From assembly GCF_014633365.1 (NCBI RefSeq), contig NC_068348.1:12232311-12296310 (forward strand): a stretch of DNA of 64,000 bases, given 5' to 3'. The notes under the pieces were generated by a model. It had not been told where the DNA came from. It ran no database searches and saw only the letters and a list, made by a program, of their open reading frames with translations. Every line of letters begins with the position of its first letter. The first letter of the stretch is position 1. Source of the DNA: Diospyros lotus (lineage: Eukaryota; Streptophyta; Magnoliopsida; Ericales; Ebenaceae). Positions 11,781 through 23,107 of this stretch are shown piece after piece. The position numbers and the translations under genes were made by a program.

Positions 11781-12175
11781 GATATTTTGTTTCGGCAGTT
11801 CGGCATGCCTTCCCAACGTCCACAACAAGAGAATACTGGTGTTGATATTTTGTTTTGGCGGTTTGGCATGCCTTGCCTATGTCCGCCACTTGAGAGTACT
11901 CATATTAATATTTTGTTCTTATGGTTCGGCGTGCCTTGCCTACATCTGCAATAGGAGATTTTTTTTATCAATATTTTGTTTCGACGGTTCGACATGCCTG
12001 GCTTACATCCTCAATTAGGGAATACTTAAATTGATATTTTGTTTCGGTGGTTCGGCATGCCCTACTTACGTCAGCAATTAGGGAATACTTAAATTGATAT
12101 TTTGTTTCGACATCCTTGACCTACATTCACGATAAGGGATACTTGTACTGATATTTTCTTTTGGCGGTTCGGCAT
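11781..12175. repeat. 63-bp tandem array (about 6-7 units)
   Basis: Units start with gatattttgtttcgg at about 11781, 11843, 11907, 11970, 12033, 12096 and 12150, giving spacings of 62, 64, 63, 63, 63 and 54 bp. Each full unit carries a ttcggcatgcc core. The period is a multiple of three, so the plus-strand frames 11730-11954 and 11761-12018 read as repeats of about 21 residues. The frame breaks and has no promoter context, so I treat it as non-coding. The array stops at the border of LTR G. Confidence 0.85.
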
Positions 12176-14120
12176 TGCTGCTTCACTCACCTTATATTGT
12201 CACTTTTTATCCTTTTTCTAATTATAACACAGATCATTTAACAACTCAAATTTATCAACAAGAGTGAGGCGTTTAGACTCGCTAGTGTACGAGTGTAATC
12301 GTAGCAGAAAATTAAATTTTTCTGGTAAGTCCGGGTCAATTCACAGGGAGATTACTCATGGAAGGAGGTAATCACACCAATCCAGTTAACTTAAAGAACA
12401 TGAAAATCATTTAGACTGGTAGATATTTTCTGGTTTCTGGATATGGAGAAATCTTAGGTTAAGACAATTCAAGTGCCAAGCTCAACTGATTCCCATATAA
12501 CTTACTTAAGTATAACAGAATATTCAGATTGCTTGAGGTTTAGTCATTAAATGCACAACTAAGATGACGATAACTCTAGTTTAAGCAATCCCCATACATG
12601 GCATGGAGGATTCTATATTAAACAACTATCATAAATCAATATGTAAATAATGTTTTGTAAAGATAATCGTTCGAGCTTGGGTATGAGGACATTTCTAGGT
12701 TAAGTAACCTTTATACTTAGCATGAAGGCTCTAGGTTAGGCATACGAACCAATCCAAGCCTAAAGTTTTAAGTGAAGAACAACACTCAAGCTCTCTTAGT
12801 TTTTTCTATTGAATATTTGAAGTTCGGATACCTTGGGTAATCAGAGGCATTGGACACTGTCCTTGCCGTGCCCCAAGTTTAGAATTAACTACTCATTTTC
12901 ATAGAAAATAAAACAACTTGAATTTAACTCAGGAGATAAGTGATGAACAAAATAGAGACAAGCAATAACAATAACTGGAAGATGAACTACTGTTGCATTA
13001 AATACTTAAACACAACTACGACTGGTATTGAACTTACAGTAAACTCAAAGAACAAAACAAAGAACGAGAATTGAAATGTTTAAAAGTACAAACATGCAGA
13101 AAGTAAAGACTACGCTACTGATTCCTATCTGATTCTAAACACAAAAGATATTTTTGTTCTTATCCCTACTACTTTGATTCCGAGGAGGATTGCTTCTTTT
13201 TAAACTTGTCGAGCATGCAAGAGGGGGACCACTTGCCATTTTGATGCCCAAAAAGTTGGTTGTATTTACCTTAGAACTACTGCATTCATTTGCGCATGTC
13301 AGAGAGTCTTCGAGTTTTCATTTGAATGTGTATCGACACATTCGAATGTCTCTTTTTTCATTCGAATGAATTTCAACTTGTTGTGCATTTTCTTCCTTCT
13401 TTTCTTCAGTCATTCTAATACAACAGTGATTACATTCGAATGAATTTGAGATTTGTCAACTGGTTTCTACTATGCATTTGAATGCAACAGTGAACTCATC
13501 CGAATGAATTTGAGATTTTATACCTTGGTTCCTTCTTGTCATCTGAATGTAATAGCACTTTTATTCGAATGGATTTTCCATTTTCTTCAATGCATTCGAA
13601 TTACTCAGCCTTCATTCGAATGATTCTTCAGCATCTTCATATGATATGTTTATCCGAATGGCTTCTGATTTCTATATACTCATTCAAATTACTCAGCCTT
13701 CATTCGAATGATTCCTTCAATATCTTCCTTCATATTTTGATTCGAATGTTCTCATCAGATCTTCTCAATTCATCTGAATGTTTTCTTTAATATTTTCCTT
13801 CATTTGAATGAATTCTTCAACAACTTCATATGATAGCTTCCATCTGAATGCGATAGCCTTCTCTAACATTCATTCGAATGATCTAACTTTATCCGAATGA
13901 ATTGACTGTCATACTTAACATCCGAATTACTTCATTTCTTGGCTTCTTCTTCTTATCCTCATTTGAATCTATTTGATCATGTAGTTGATAGTTCATTTCA
14001 TCCTTTAACTCTTTTTCTTCCTTTGAGCCTGCAAACAAGTATTTTTGATGTTTTAGCTCATTAAATGAATTAAGAGGCAATAAAAAATAACAAATTTTTG
14101 GCCTTTTTGAGCGTCAATCA
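12176..14120 (-). repeat. 3' LTR of Tat-like element G
   Basis: On the minus strand the unit starts TGATTGACGCTCAAAAAGGC at 14120, directly after a polypurine tract. It ends near 12176 in GGTGAGTGAAGCAGCA, which resembles the end of the Tat-type solo LTR at 41722-43290. Both share the segment around ctacgattacactcg..gagtctaaacgcctcac. The region 12230-12900 matches 41790-42430. Nothing of the element beyond its 3' region (14121-14411) can be assigned, because copia L follows. The outer border at 12176 is inferred from the homologue. Confidence 0.7.
13310..13930. repeat. CATTCGAATG palindrome array in LTR G
   Basis: About twenty exact or one-base variants of the 10-bp palindrome CATTCGAATG, including catccgaatg, catttgaatg and catctgaatg, lie in about 600 bp. 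Spacing is irregular, about 20-40 bp. The same word forms arrays in the unrelated chromovirus LTRs at 24540, 31540 and 49100. Confidence 0.85.
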
Positions 14121-14411
14121 CACCCCCCAACTTAAACATTGCTAGTCCCTTAGCAATCAAATCAAATGCAAGAAAACTTCATCATTCACAAACTCATTGA
14201 TAGATTAAATCTCATGTGTGAAGCAAAACTGTATGATTAGTGGCATTGGGACCTAGACACACAAAGGAATATCTATTATTGAACTTTTGTCCAAGGCATA
14301 TTTTTTCAAGAGAAATGTGGTTAAATCAAGAAACATATCACATTAAATCCTTTAAGCTTCGACTGCAAACCGTACTATGGGTATGTCTCTTCTCCTAACA
14401 AGGCTTGTGAA
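14121..14411 (-). other. Polypurine tract and 3' region of element G
   Basis: Read on the minus strand, aacttaagttggggggtg-like sequence abuts the LTR start. It is preceded by tgctaagggactagcaatg, a phrase commonly found just upstream of the 3' LTR in Tat/Ogre elements. The remaining ~250 bp is non-coding. It stops where copia L begins. Confidence 0.65.
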
Positions 14412-16011
14412 TGGACGGGAAAAGAACGGGTTTTCAACTCTTGAAAACCATCAAAAATCAAATCTTAATTTGGGAAACCCCTTAAAGGGATATTTATCAA
14501 ACCTTCTAGGGTTTCCTAAACCCTAATGGACATGGATTGGGTTAGCCCATTAATCCTAGTTCAACTAGAATCTTAAATGGGCTTATTCTAGTCCAACTAG
14601 AAATATAATTAAGTGGCCCAAATCCATTTATAAAATATTTGGCCCAAATCTAATTCAAGTCCAAATATTTAATATTTAATATTTGGCCTAAATCTAATTT
14701 AGCCAAAATATAATATTTATTATTTAATATTTGAACCAAATCTAATGTAGCCCAAATATTAATTTGATTTAATATTTGGGTCAAATACTTTATTTAGCCT
14801 AAATATTAAATTAAGTCTAAATTATTAAATTAGAAACTTCTTTCTAATTTAACCAGTTGTCATTTTATTAAGAAATTCTTTCCTTTATGACGACCCCTCA
14901 TTATATCGACGTCATTATGTCTATTTGTTCTTTTCCTGTGAGAACCTACGACGGCACAACTTCGTGCCGAAGTGTCCTACTTAACCATACGTCTACTCTC
15001 CTGATTTAAGCTAGGGATCGTGCCTATTGCGTATGACTCATTAGGCTTCCGAATATGTTGGCAATGTATAGCTATGAACACATAAGACAAGATTGGCCTC
15101 TAACAAGGCATTATGCCTACCCAATTATTCAAAAGGATTCATAATCCGCAAATAACCTTTCATGAGCATGGTTACCGTGTAATTTGATCATCTCGTCAAT
15201 GTATCCTATGTGATCTCAAGTTGGCGATGTGTTGTTTGATTACGATCACATAAGTTTTCTTCGGTCTTACGGATATCCTCACTTAATAGAAAGTGAATCA
15301 ATAACTCCTTATTGATCTCTTTCACCATGGCCATAGATTTAAAGTGAATATCCACCGAAGGCACCTTAGATACATCATCCTCTATCAAGGGACAAACGAG
15401 TCCCATCTTGGTTATGCACTCATCTCCATAAGCCTCACGATATGCCCAACGATCGCCCACGTGTAGCCTTTGTCTAGGCCCATCAAAACGTTGTCAAAGC
15501 ATATCGGTCTTCTTATGAGATGACCGTGACAACCTCAGGTCCAAGGATTAGTTACATCCATCTCGTATGAGAATTCCATCAACATATAACCAAAATGGAT
15601 TCTCATGGTGAGTCGTCTCTAGTGACACGTTCTCTAACATTTTTCACCTATGTACTTGTCTAAGCATCTCCATGCCTATGGGTGTGAGACCCCCATTGCT
15701 ATCACATAGCAAAAATATAACACATACAAGTCTTACAGCAATTATCAATGTCCATTCTTGACATTGCTACGACTTGGGACATTTAATGATGTCGAGAAAC
15801 TGTGATGCATCATTTCACATCTTTAGATTAATCACAATATACATCATATGGACTTCTATCTAGTTTCATCAGATCATTACATTAATAACAAGAAACTAAT
15901 AAAATGACTTCTTGTAAAATTAAATAACTCTTTATTCAATAATAAATATGATTACAAATGTCAGTGTACAATTTGCCCAATCTGATTGGGTTTAGAGCAC
16001 CTATACTAACA
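14412..16011 (-). repeat. 3' LTR of copia element L
   Basis: The LTR starts on the minus strand as TGTTAGTATAGGTGCTCTAA at 16011, immediately after the polypurine tract. The far end is set near 14412 (tggacgggaaaag), but this is a guess without a second copy or a testable duplication. Length is about 1600 bp. The ORF at 15206-15460 within it is not recognised. Confidence 0.65.
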
Positions 16012-16031
16012 ATCTCCCACTTGCACTAGAG
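16012..16031 (-). other. Polypurine tract of copia L
   Basis: Minus-strand text ggctctagtgcaagtgggag followed by AT and then TGTTAG. This is the usual plus-strand primer position next to a copia 3' LTR. Confidence 0.75.
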
Positions 16032-17745
16032 CCAATCACTCATGCATCTCATACCTAATGATTGAACATGACTTTCATGTTTCTCCTGGGATAGAGCTTT
16101 AGTTAAGGGATCTGTAACATTGTCGTTCGTCGATACTTTTTCTATACACATGTCACCCCAGTTGATATCACCTCTTATCAGATGGTAACGCCGCAATACA
16201 TGTCTTGTCGGTTGATGAGATCATGGTTCCTTCGCTTGCGCGATGGCTCTATTATTGTCACAATACACTGTTACTGGATCAACAATGCTGGGCACCACTC
16301 CAAGTTCACCAATGAACTTACAGATCCATACAACCTTCTTAGTTGCTTCGGTGGCTGCTATATACTCGGTTTTGGTTGTTAAATCTACAACTGTCTCTTG
16401 TTTGGAACTCTTCCAACAAACGGCCCCGTCGTTAAGGCAGAATATGAATACCGGTTGTGACTCAAAATCATCATGGTCGGACTGGAAACTGGCATCCGTG
16501 AACCCCTTCATGGTAAGCTCTCATTCTCCATATACCAAAAACATCTCTTTAGTCCTTCTCAAGTACTTAAGGATGTTCTTCATTGCAATCCAATGTTTCT
16601 CACCTGGATCAGCCTGATATCTACTACATATGCTCAAAGCATATGTGACATCAAGCCTCGTACATAACATGGCATACATGATCGAGCTAATAGCTGAGGC
16701 ATATTCTATCTCTTTCATCTTTTATCTTCGAACACAGTCTTGGAAAGATGTATTCCATGTGACATGGAAAGATTCCCCCTCCTAGAATCTTTCATGGTAA
16801 ACCTCTTTAACACTTTTTCAATGTACGCACTTTAGGAGAGTCCTAGCAACCTCCTGGATCCATCTCTATAGATCCTTATTCCCAAAATATAGGTTGTTTC
16901 TCCCAAATCTTTCATGGAGAAATTTTCTGAAAGCCATTTTTTAACTGACTGCAACATGGGAATATCATTCCCTATTAGCAATATATCATCTACATAGAGG
17001 ACTAAAAAGACCAACGCGCTCCCACTAATCTTCTTGTAAACACAAGGATCATCTTCGTTTTGTGAAAAATCAAACTTTTTGATTGTTTTATCGAAACGTT
17101 GATTCCAACTCTGGGATGCTTGCTTTAGACCATAAATGGCCCTTTGTAACTTACAAATCTTATTTGCATGTTCTTGGATGAAAAAACCATCGGGTTGTGT
17201 CATATACACATCCTCAATCAGGTTTCCATTGAGGAAAGTTGTTTTGACATCCATCTGTCAAATCTCATAGTCATGATAGGCAATTATTGCAAGCAGAATT
17301 CGAATGGATTTTATCATTGCTACAAGCAAGAAGGTTTCATCATAGTTAACTCCTTATCTTTGACTGAAACCTTTGGCCATGAGCCTAGCTTTGTACGTCT
17401 GTACATTGCCTTCCATGTCAGTCTTCTTTTTGAAGACCCACTTACACCCAATGGGTCTAATACCCTCAAGTGGATCAACCAAAGTCCATACTTAGTTAGT
17501 GTACATGGAATCCATTTCGGATTTCATGGCATCAAGCCATTCCCTAGAGTCAATGTCTGACATTGCTTCGTCATAGGAATTTTGTTCGTCATTCTCAACT
17601 AGAAGCATATCTCCATGTGTCGAAATGAGAAATCTATATCTCTCAGGTTCATGACGAACTCTCATTGATCTATGAGGTTCTTGTGTAAAAGGTTGGGGAA
17701 TTGACACAACATCTTGTGTCTGATCTTCCTCGAGTTCCTGGAGGG
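16032..17745 (-). pseudogene. Copia L pol remnant: RT and RNase H
   Basis: On the minus strand, the reverse transcriptase segment (17254-16832) reads MDVKTTFLNGNL, GLKQASQSWN and LVLYVDDILLIGND, with the YVDD catalytic motif intact. It continues as MKDLGETTYILGI and, after a frame change, as MYAMLCTRLDVTYALS (16718-16521). RNase H follows at 16511-16200, with FTDASFQSD, WKSSKQETVV and VYCDNNRAIAQAKEP. Its C-terminal part runs to the polypurine tract with stops. Family knowledge: these domains copy the element RNA into DNA inside virus-like particles. Several frames are needed, so it is dead. Protease and integrase are absent: the upstream side joins a Tat-like gag at about 17745. Confidence 0.88.
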
Positions 17746-17956
17746 GAGTATTTGTTTGTGCCTCAAGTAAACTATTGAACCATGTTTGGGCATGCCCTGA
17801 CAGAGTTAAGGAGAAAGCTCGGCACATTATGTCATCGTCCCATCCGTGCAATATCATCAACGACTCATAGCGTTGAATGTGATCATAGGGATCATCCTTG
17901 ACGGAATAGGGGGTGATTTGAGGCATCTTGAATTTTCTAGGCAATGGCTTCTCCAA
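17492..17956 (-). pseudogene. In-frame Tat gag / copia pol fusion ORF
   Basis: This 154-codon open frame has two unrelated halves. Residues 1 to about 66 are Tat-like gag: KFKMPQITPYS, DPYDHIQRYESLM and MCRAFSLTLSGHAQTWFNSL. From about residue 72 it is the copia region between integrase and reverse transcriptase: RSMRVRHEPERYRFLIS, SYDEAMSDIDSREWLDAMKS and EMDSMYTN. The join is near 17745-17760. Neither half is complete and no promoter is attached. It most likely arose when a deletion or recombination joined copia L to Tat element A. A functional product is unlikely, but the fusion keeps frame. Confidence 0.82.
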
Positions 17957-18732
17957 TAAATCTGTAGTAAACGGACATTTTCTATGTTATTGCTCCTCCG
18001 TGCCTGGGATCAATTTCTTTCGTTTAAGTACTTCTTAAACTACCCTTTTCATGTCATCTTGTATACTTGTTGTTGTTTGGTTATCATGTCTTGTTGGCGT
18101 GTTAGCCACCATTTCATGATACCTCTGCCTTTGGGGGCTTCTAGTCCTGTCTTCCATTCTTGGGTTTTCATTTCTTCGGGGCACGGTATGATGGTTCTTT
18201 CCTGGTAGTGGTGATATGGGCTTATTCTCTCATCATGGAGTAGATCAAGAATGAGAATTGAGAGAGGCCTCTTGATAGAAATCAGCTCCCATTTCGGGCT
18301 GAGGCTCGGGCGATGGCATAAACTTTTTCAAAGTATCAGGCAACATCCCTCTAGGCATATACCTTGGAGTATACCAGCCATGTCTCGAAGTGCTTGCATA
18401 CCCTCAACGTGCTGCTATCTTAGTGCCTCATACTTTTCCCATGGGATCATGCGTAGTGGCTATCGCGAAGTCTCAGCTTGATCGGCAGGAAGTGACCCTG
18501 ATCCGATGTTAAGTGGAGGTGGGACTGGGACTGATTGGTTCCCCACATGCTGGCTCGGGGAAATGGAGTGATCACTTCCTTAGGGTTGAGCATTATAAGG
18601 AGGCGAAGGCTCTCCTTGTGGGTGAGAACCGGAAGTGATGGGGAGCTCTCCCTGTTGTTGAGAGCTCCGTGGTGGCAGGCGTGTTTCAACACCTTGAGAG
18701 AGAGTTTGTCGGTGCCCACGAGTGTTTTCCAT
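17750..18732 (-). pseudogene. gag of Tat-like element A (5' part)
   Basis: The ATG at 18732 follows the primer-binding site by about 28 bp. It starts MENTRGHRQTLSQGVETRLP, then proline- and glutamine-rich text to 18580, where a stop appears. The conserved gag core resumes at 17956 in another register. Gag forms the particle that packages element RNA. The frame is broken several times, and the gene ends in the fusion with copia L. Confidence 0.7.
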
Positions 18733-18759
18733 TCTTAGATTGACCTTTTTGTGTTGCGT

Positions 18760-18777
18760 TTCCCACAGACGGCGCCA
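18760..18777 (-). other. Primer-binding site of element A
   Basis: Minus-strand TGGCGCCGTCTGTGGGAA lies two bases from the LTR end, the usual layout for minus-strand priming. The TGGCGCC start is characteristic of Tat/Athila gypsy elements. Confidence 0.85.
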
Positions 18778-18779
18778 AT

Positions 18780-19680
18780 TGTTGTTGCCAAAATACAACG
18801 ATCAATTTTTACTTGGGAGCAGATGTAAAAGTCTTGGGAGTCGTGCCTTCACTGACGAAAATCCTAATGAGCAACTGGATCTAGTGGTCCAATCAAAGAT
18901 GATGATCAGGTGGGCTGATGATCTGGTGGCTGATGATCTGGTGGGCTAATGATCTAATGGCCCAAGATGACTGAGTGACCTGAGGGTGACGAGTGGCCCA
19001 AGATGATCGAGTGACCTGAGGGTGACGTGTGGCCTTGATGACCGAGTGACTTGAGGGTGACGAGTGCCCTTGATGACCGAGTGACCTGAGGGCGATGAGT
19101 GGCCTTGATGACCAAGTGACCTGAGGGTGATGAGTAGCCTTGATGACCGAGTGACTTGAGGGCGATGAGTGGCCTACAAAACGAGAGCACCGTTAGGACG
19201 TGGGTGGGGGTCCCCGCGCAAACCCTCTTATGCTTAAGTCAGATCTCGAGAAAATACGAAATGATGCTTCAATTACTCAAAATTGTGTACCTTGTGATGA
19301 AGACATGGTCTCATATTTATAGTAGAGGAGAGAGAGAAGACCTAAGAGAATCGGGGCGAGAATCTCACGGCCCATTTTGATGATTTTGTGGCCCATCCGA
19401 GAGGGAAAAGATGAGAGATTGGCCCAAGCCCACTCGACCATGACCGAGTGGGGGGCCACCCGATCATGCCTTCTTTTGCCCTTTTCCTTGGCTAGGTTTT
19501 GAGTGATTCTCGTACCTCAAGTTCATGGCCGATTTTCATATTGATTGAGCTCGAATCTCTCCAAACTCAAAACATAGAAGTTATAGATAATTCTCTTATC
19601 TTTCCATAGGACTTTAAATTACCTCAATCTTAGCTCATATGAGAAAGTTATGGCCAAAAAAAAAAAATAGTGTCGTACTC
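18780..19680 (-). repeat. 5' LTR of Tat-like element A
   Basis: On the minus strand the LTR ends TTTTGGCAACAACA at 18780, next to the primer-binding site. It contains a ~35-bp minisatellite and the segment ccctcttatgcttaagtcag, a phrase resembling accctccgatgcttaagtca of the B LTR (21629). The outer border, about 19680, is only approximate. An oligo-A tract lies near 19655. Confidence 0.6.
18964..19180. repeat. ~35-bp minisatellite in LTR A
   Basis: About six units of the pattern gatgaccgagtgacctgagg followed by gygaygagtggcctt, mostly 35 bp, with longer units at the left end (gcccaagatga). Read on the minus strand it gives a repetitive ORF (18954-19190) of SPSGHS-like words, a repeat by-product and not a gene. 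Confidence 0.85.
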
Positions 19681-19689
19681 ACTCGGCAT

Positions 19690-19902
19690 AACCAAGTGGG
19701 CCCTCCCCACTTGGTCTCGGCTCGACCTCTTGCTCCTTCAGCTTATTTCCTTGATCTCCTACAACCCGTTGGGCCTTTGGGTTTCATGTCCATGTCTCAC
19801 AACTTTTTTAGGTCTTGTAATTCTCCAAGTTTGCAGGGCATATCAATATCTGATGTTGGCAGACTTGGTTGTCTTCCTCGTAGATTTTAGCTTCTTGTCA
19901 TT
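19690..19902 (-). pseudogene. gag-side leader of element B, truncated
   Basis: About 210 bp lie between the primer-binding site of B and the LTR of A. On the minus strand an ATG at about 19897 is followed by stops within a few codons, so no gag can be read. A perfect 10-bp inverted repeat accaagtggg / cccacttggt (19691-19700 and 19706-19715) sits at its left end. Everything downstream was lost or displaced by the A/L/G complex. Confidence 0.45.
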
Positions 19903-19920
19903 TTCCCATAGACGGCGTCA
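19903..19920 (-). other. Primer-binding site of element B
   Basis: Minus-strand TGACGCCGTCTATGGGAA lies two bases from the end of the right B LTR. It differs at two positions from the site in element A. It fixes the 5' end and the minus orientation of B. Confidence 0.8.
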
Positions 19921-20009
19921 ATTGTTTTAACCCAAAAACTACAATAATACAATTTGTAAAGCAAGAAAGCCGGAGTTGAGGCAGAGCGAGGTCGACAGCT
20001 GGCAAGAGT

Positions 20010-21149
20010 TGTTAGAGTTATGCCCCATAAGTCAATCATGTTTTATGTAATTGATCATATTTTACATTGGGATTCTTTATTTTCAATCAATTATTACTAC
20101 AAGGCATTATGTTTTATTTGTCATTCATGGTTGTCGTCATTAATTTCAATCCATACTTGACAAAGTCCATAGATCAAATAGGCTCATGAAATATGGTCGT
20201 GCATAAAGATGACGATAATGAAACATATTCCTTACAAGCCTTAATCTTAAATGTTCCTAGTCATAGAGTTATTAGGATTGGACACTAATAACTCGGATAG
20301 ACTAGCACATATGATGCATGCTCAATTAGGAGAATGTCTTGTTTCATGGGCATTGGTGTGAGGACACTAGTGCATATATCTGGGTGATTATTATAAGAAT
20401 AAGTACACAGAACTGACCCGCTACAGAATTCCTAATGGTAATTGTTTAATGTTAAATTGGAATTCATGTGTTGCAATAGTGCAGATTGATCCTTAGACTT
20501 GAGACATCATGGTAGTCTTATATTTGACTAGTTACGCTTTGGTGCTTTTTTGGATTCTAATGAAGTCATTGATAAACTATCACTGGGCGTGGCTTTATCA
20601 CATATGAAGGCTTGTGAATGTCGAAATAGGATTCAACACTTATCGTCAAGATGAGAGGATGTCCTATGTATTCCGATGATTTTATGACTAAGGAAATCCT
20701 TGGCCAATGTGAGGTGGAAATCAAAAGGTATTTTGATTTCACCTATCAAGTCATAAATCTGGAATGGATACATAGTTATTGAATGATTAGGGTTTCATCA
20801 TAAAACCATACCCTAAATTCAATCGGGACATAGATCGATGAAAGGATTTTACTGCACCGTAATTACAATTGAAAAGGTTTGTGTTTTTCATCGTTAGCTA
20901 GGTATTCATGGCATGTTGCTAGACGTTAACCATGATATGTAGGGTTTTAGAATTAATTTGATTAATTCTAAAACTATTAATTAAAGAGTTTAATTAAGAA
21001 ACCCATGAGATGTGTTAATTAAGAAGCCCATGAGTTTAATTAATCTAATGAGTTGGGCCTTAATATAGCCCAATAGAATTGGCCTTACATCTAGTCTAAT
21101 GGTGGACCTAAGGGGTCACACACTTAGATCGAGCCCATTCCACAATTAA

Positions 21150-21180
<31 letters not shown>

Positions 21181-21450
21181 ACCCAATGTGATTAAGGGCC
21201 AGGCCTAAAGTGTTTAGGGTTTTTCCAAGGCACGATTATGATTCTTAAACTTTATTTATATGTCGCTTAAGAAGCTAGAAAGAAACAAGAAAATTTGTGT
21301 CTCTCAAAAGGCGCCTAGGGTTGTTAGCACTTCTCGAGGCGTTCGTGGAAGGATCGATCGTGTAGACTGACTTGGAGGAGATCGCACTTGCATCTATACG
21401 GATCATAATAAGGCAGAATCGAAGCTTTACACAGTCGTGGATTTCTAACA
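20010..21450 (+). mobile_element. Copia solo LTR, TGTTAG family, copy 2
   Basis: The 1441-bp unit starts TGTTAGAGTTATGCCCCATA and ends GATTTCTAACA, so the ends form the inverted pair TGTTAG / CTAACA. A perfect 5-bp duplication AGAGT flanks it (20005-20009 and 21451-21455). It contains a (GA)n run at 21148-21178 and splits the right B LTR. No internal domain. Confidence 0.94.
21148..21178 (+). repeat. GA microsatellite
   Basis: An uninterrupted (GA)n run of about 30 bp inside the copia solo LTR. It is absent or short in the other two copies of this family, so it expanded locally. Confidence 0.85.
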
Positions 21451-23107
21451 AGAGTCTACTGGTGGAGATGGGCCTTGTGTAGCTCTGGTCCCCCATATCC
21501 TTGCCGGGGTCATAGATGGTCTCTTGAGAGCACCTTTGGTATCGCTCAGGATTAACCTCTTGTGTGCTTAGGGCATATCTACGCTCACAAGAACAAGTTA
21601 GAAGGCACGCAGGGATTCTTCACCTGCGTATGCCCTCCGATGCTTAAGTCACTACGGCTAGGAAAATAGTGCAATAGATAAGTAAAGCATGCTATCATTG
21701 GATATAGAACAGTCGTACCTTTCCCGACGAGAGAGGGTCAATCTCAGTACTATTACAGGGTGCCAGGGATAGACCTACATATTAAGTAGCATTCGGATAA
21801 GCTTAAGAAGAATTCCCCCCGAAGGGTCGAACTTTCTAGAGGGCCCTCCAAGAGAAGGTAAGCCTCATGGCAGGTTGCTGAAGTAGGGTCTTAGCCTCTA
21901 AGGGGACCTGCCTAGGCGTAGCTCCGAGCTTGGTGGGAGATGGCTCGTGGTGATACTTAACCACTGTTTTCTTAAGGGACCTATCACATTCCTTGGATGT
22001 AAACATATTGTATTACATCATAAGACATATAACGTATGGCATCATATAAATATTATATATATATATATATATTATGCTATGTGGAGATAAGTGGATATAA
22101 GGAATTGAGGATACATCATAAGATCATGACATGCTAACACCATATCACAACCCATAGGCTCATTTACTTTGGCTGCCTCTCATGTTTATACATGCTATAC
22201 ATATATGTGTATCTATATTGGTTACATATATTGGTTACAGGGGAGAAGAATGGACGAGGAAGGACCATAGCAAAGGGGATCCTCTCGGGAAGAAGCCTTC
22301 CCAAGATGAGGCTTGCCAAGAGGCTTCGTGCCTCTTCGAGAGAGAGAGCTCTTAGGAATAGGCCTTCCTGAGAGAAGGCTGGCGGAGAGAGCTCACGTCG
22401 AGGGCTGACATGACCTAGTGGAAGAAAAACAAAGCGCTGGGGGATTCTCTCCCAGATGCCTCGGGTCTCTCCAAGAGGCCTTGTTGGGGGGAGGAAAGAC
22501 CGAGAAGGAGAAGTTTCCTTGTCGAGAAGAGGTTCGCCTCACCAAGAGGCTTCTCATGACTGCTGAGAGCCAACCCACCCTCCTTCCTGAGAGAAGATCG
22601 CCAAGAGGGGGAATTATAGAGGGACCAGGAAGCCGAGAGCGGCCACAGTCATGGAGAAGACATGGAAGTGGCAAGGGCTTCCTGAGAGGCTAGCCGAGAG
22701 GTAGAATCCTCTCCGAGAGAGCAAAATCTCTCTTGAACAGACCTTATAGGGAGTGCCTCCCCATGACCATCTTCTGTTTCCATTTCTTCTTACTGAGAAA
22801 GCGAAAGAGAGAGAGAGAGAGAGAGAGAGCCTTTTTCTCAAGAAACAACCCCCTCTTTTGACCTATTGACATGGCCTACTTATATCCCTTTGTCCTTGGA
22901 CCCTTTTACCCTTCAAACTTAGCATATTCACTATTTTTCCATTATCATGGATCTTTGGTTATTTGATCACGGTTTCTTTTTGGGAAACGCGTCCCGGCTC
23001 GAGACCATTTTCAGGATTCACCCGTCTTGGACTTATTGACCAAAATACCCCTAGGCATCCAATGACTAAAATACCCTTACGTGGACGCTTGGGAATTCTA
23101 TGGCACA

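Larger units (their letters stand above)
321..23107 (-). mobile_element. Tat-like Ty3/gypsy element B, composite and degraded
   Basis: Two related LTR copies bracket this interval: 321-4079 at the left and 19923-23107 at the right. Next to the right copy, reading on the minus strand, is a primer-binding site starting TGACGCCGTCTATGGGAA, a form of the TGGCGCC-type site typical of Tat/Athila gypsy elements. Next to the left copy is a purine-rich tract. The element therefore reads right to left. Its pol region is not visible; only a short gag-side segment (19690-19902) and a long 3' region (4080-12175) with two tandem arrays remain. Tat/Ogre elements are known for long, variable 3' regions with tandem repeats, which fits. 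At least four solo LTRs and a G/L/A complex interrupt it. The left end is outside or obscured, so the target-site duplication cannot be tested. Confidence 0.65.
19923..23107 (-). repeat. 5' LTR of element B (right copy, interrupted)
   Basis: It starts on the minus strand as TGTGCCATAGAATTCCC at 23107 and ends GGGTTAAAACA at 19923, next to the primer-binding site. Without the copia solo LTR at 20010-21450 it is about 1740 bp. Its part 21915-23107 matches the left LTR. Landmarks are the TATA segment (minus strand, near 22875), a GA run (22803-22828), and many gagaggctt / ctcgag words between 22260 and 22740 that lie downstream of the TATA segment. Confidence 0.78.

Noticed and set aside
12171..19689. 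GGCAT at 12171-12175 and 19685-19689 as one duplication around the whole G/L/A complex
   Set aside because: The right copy does not abut a TG/CA end, and G and A have different LTRs, so the complex cannot be one insertion. Probably chance.
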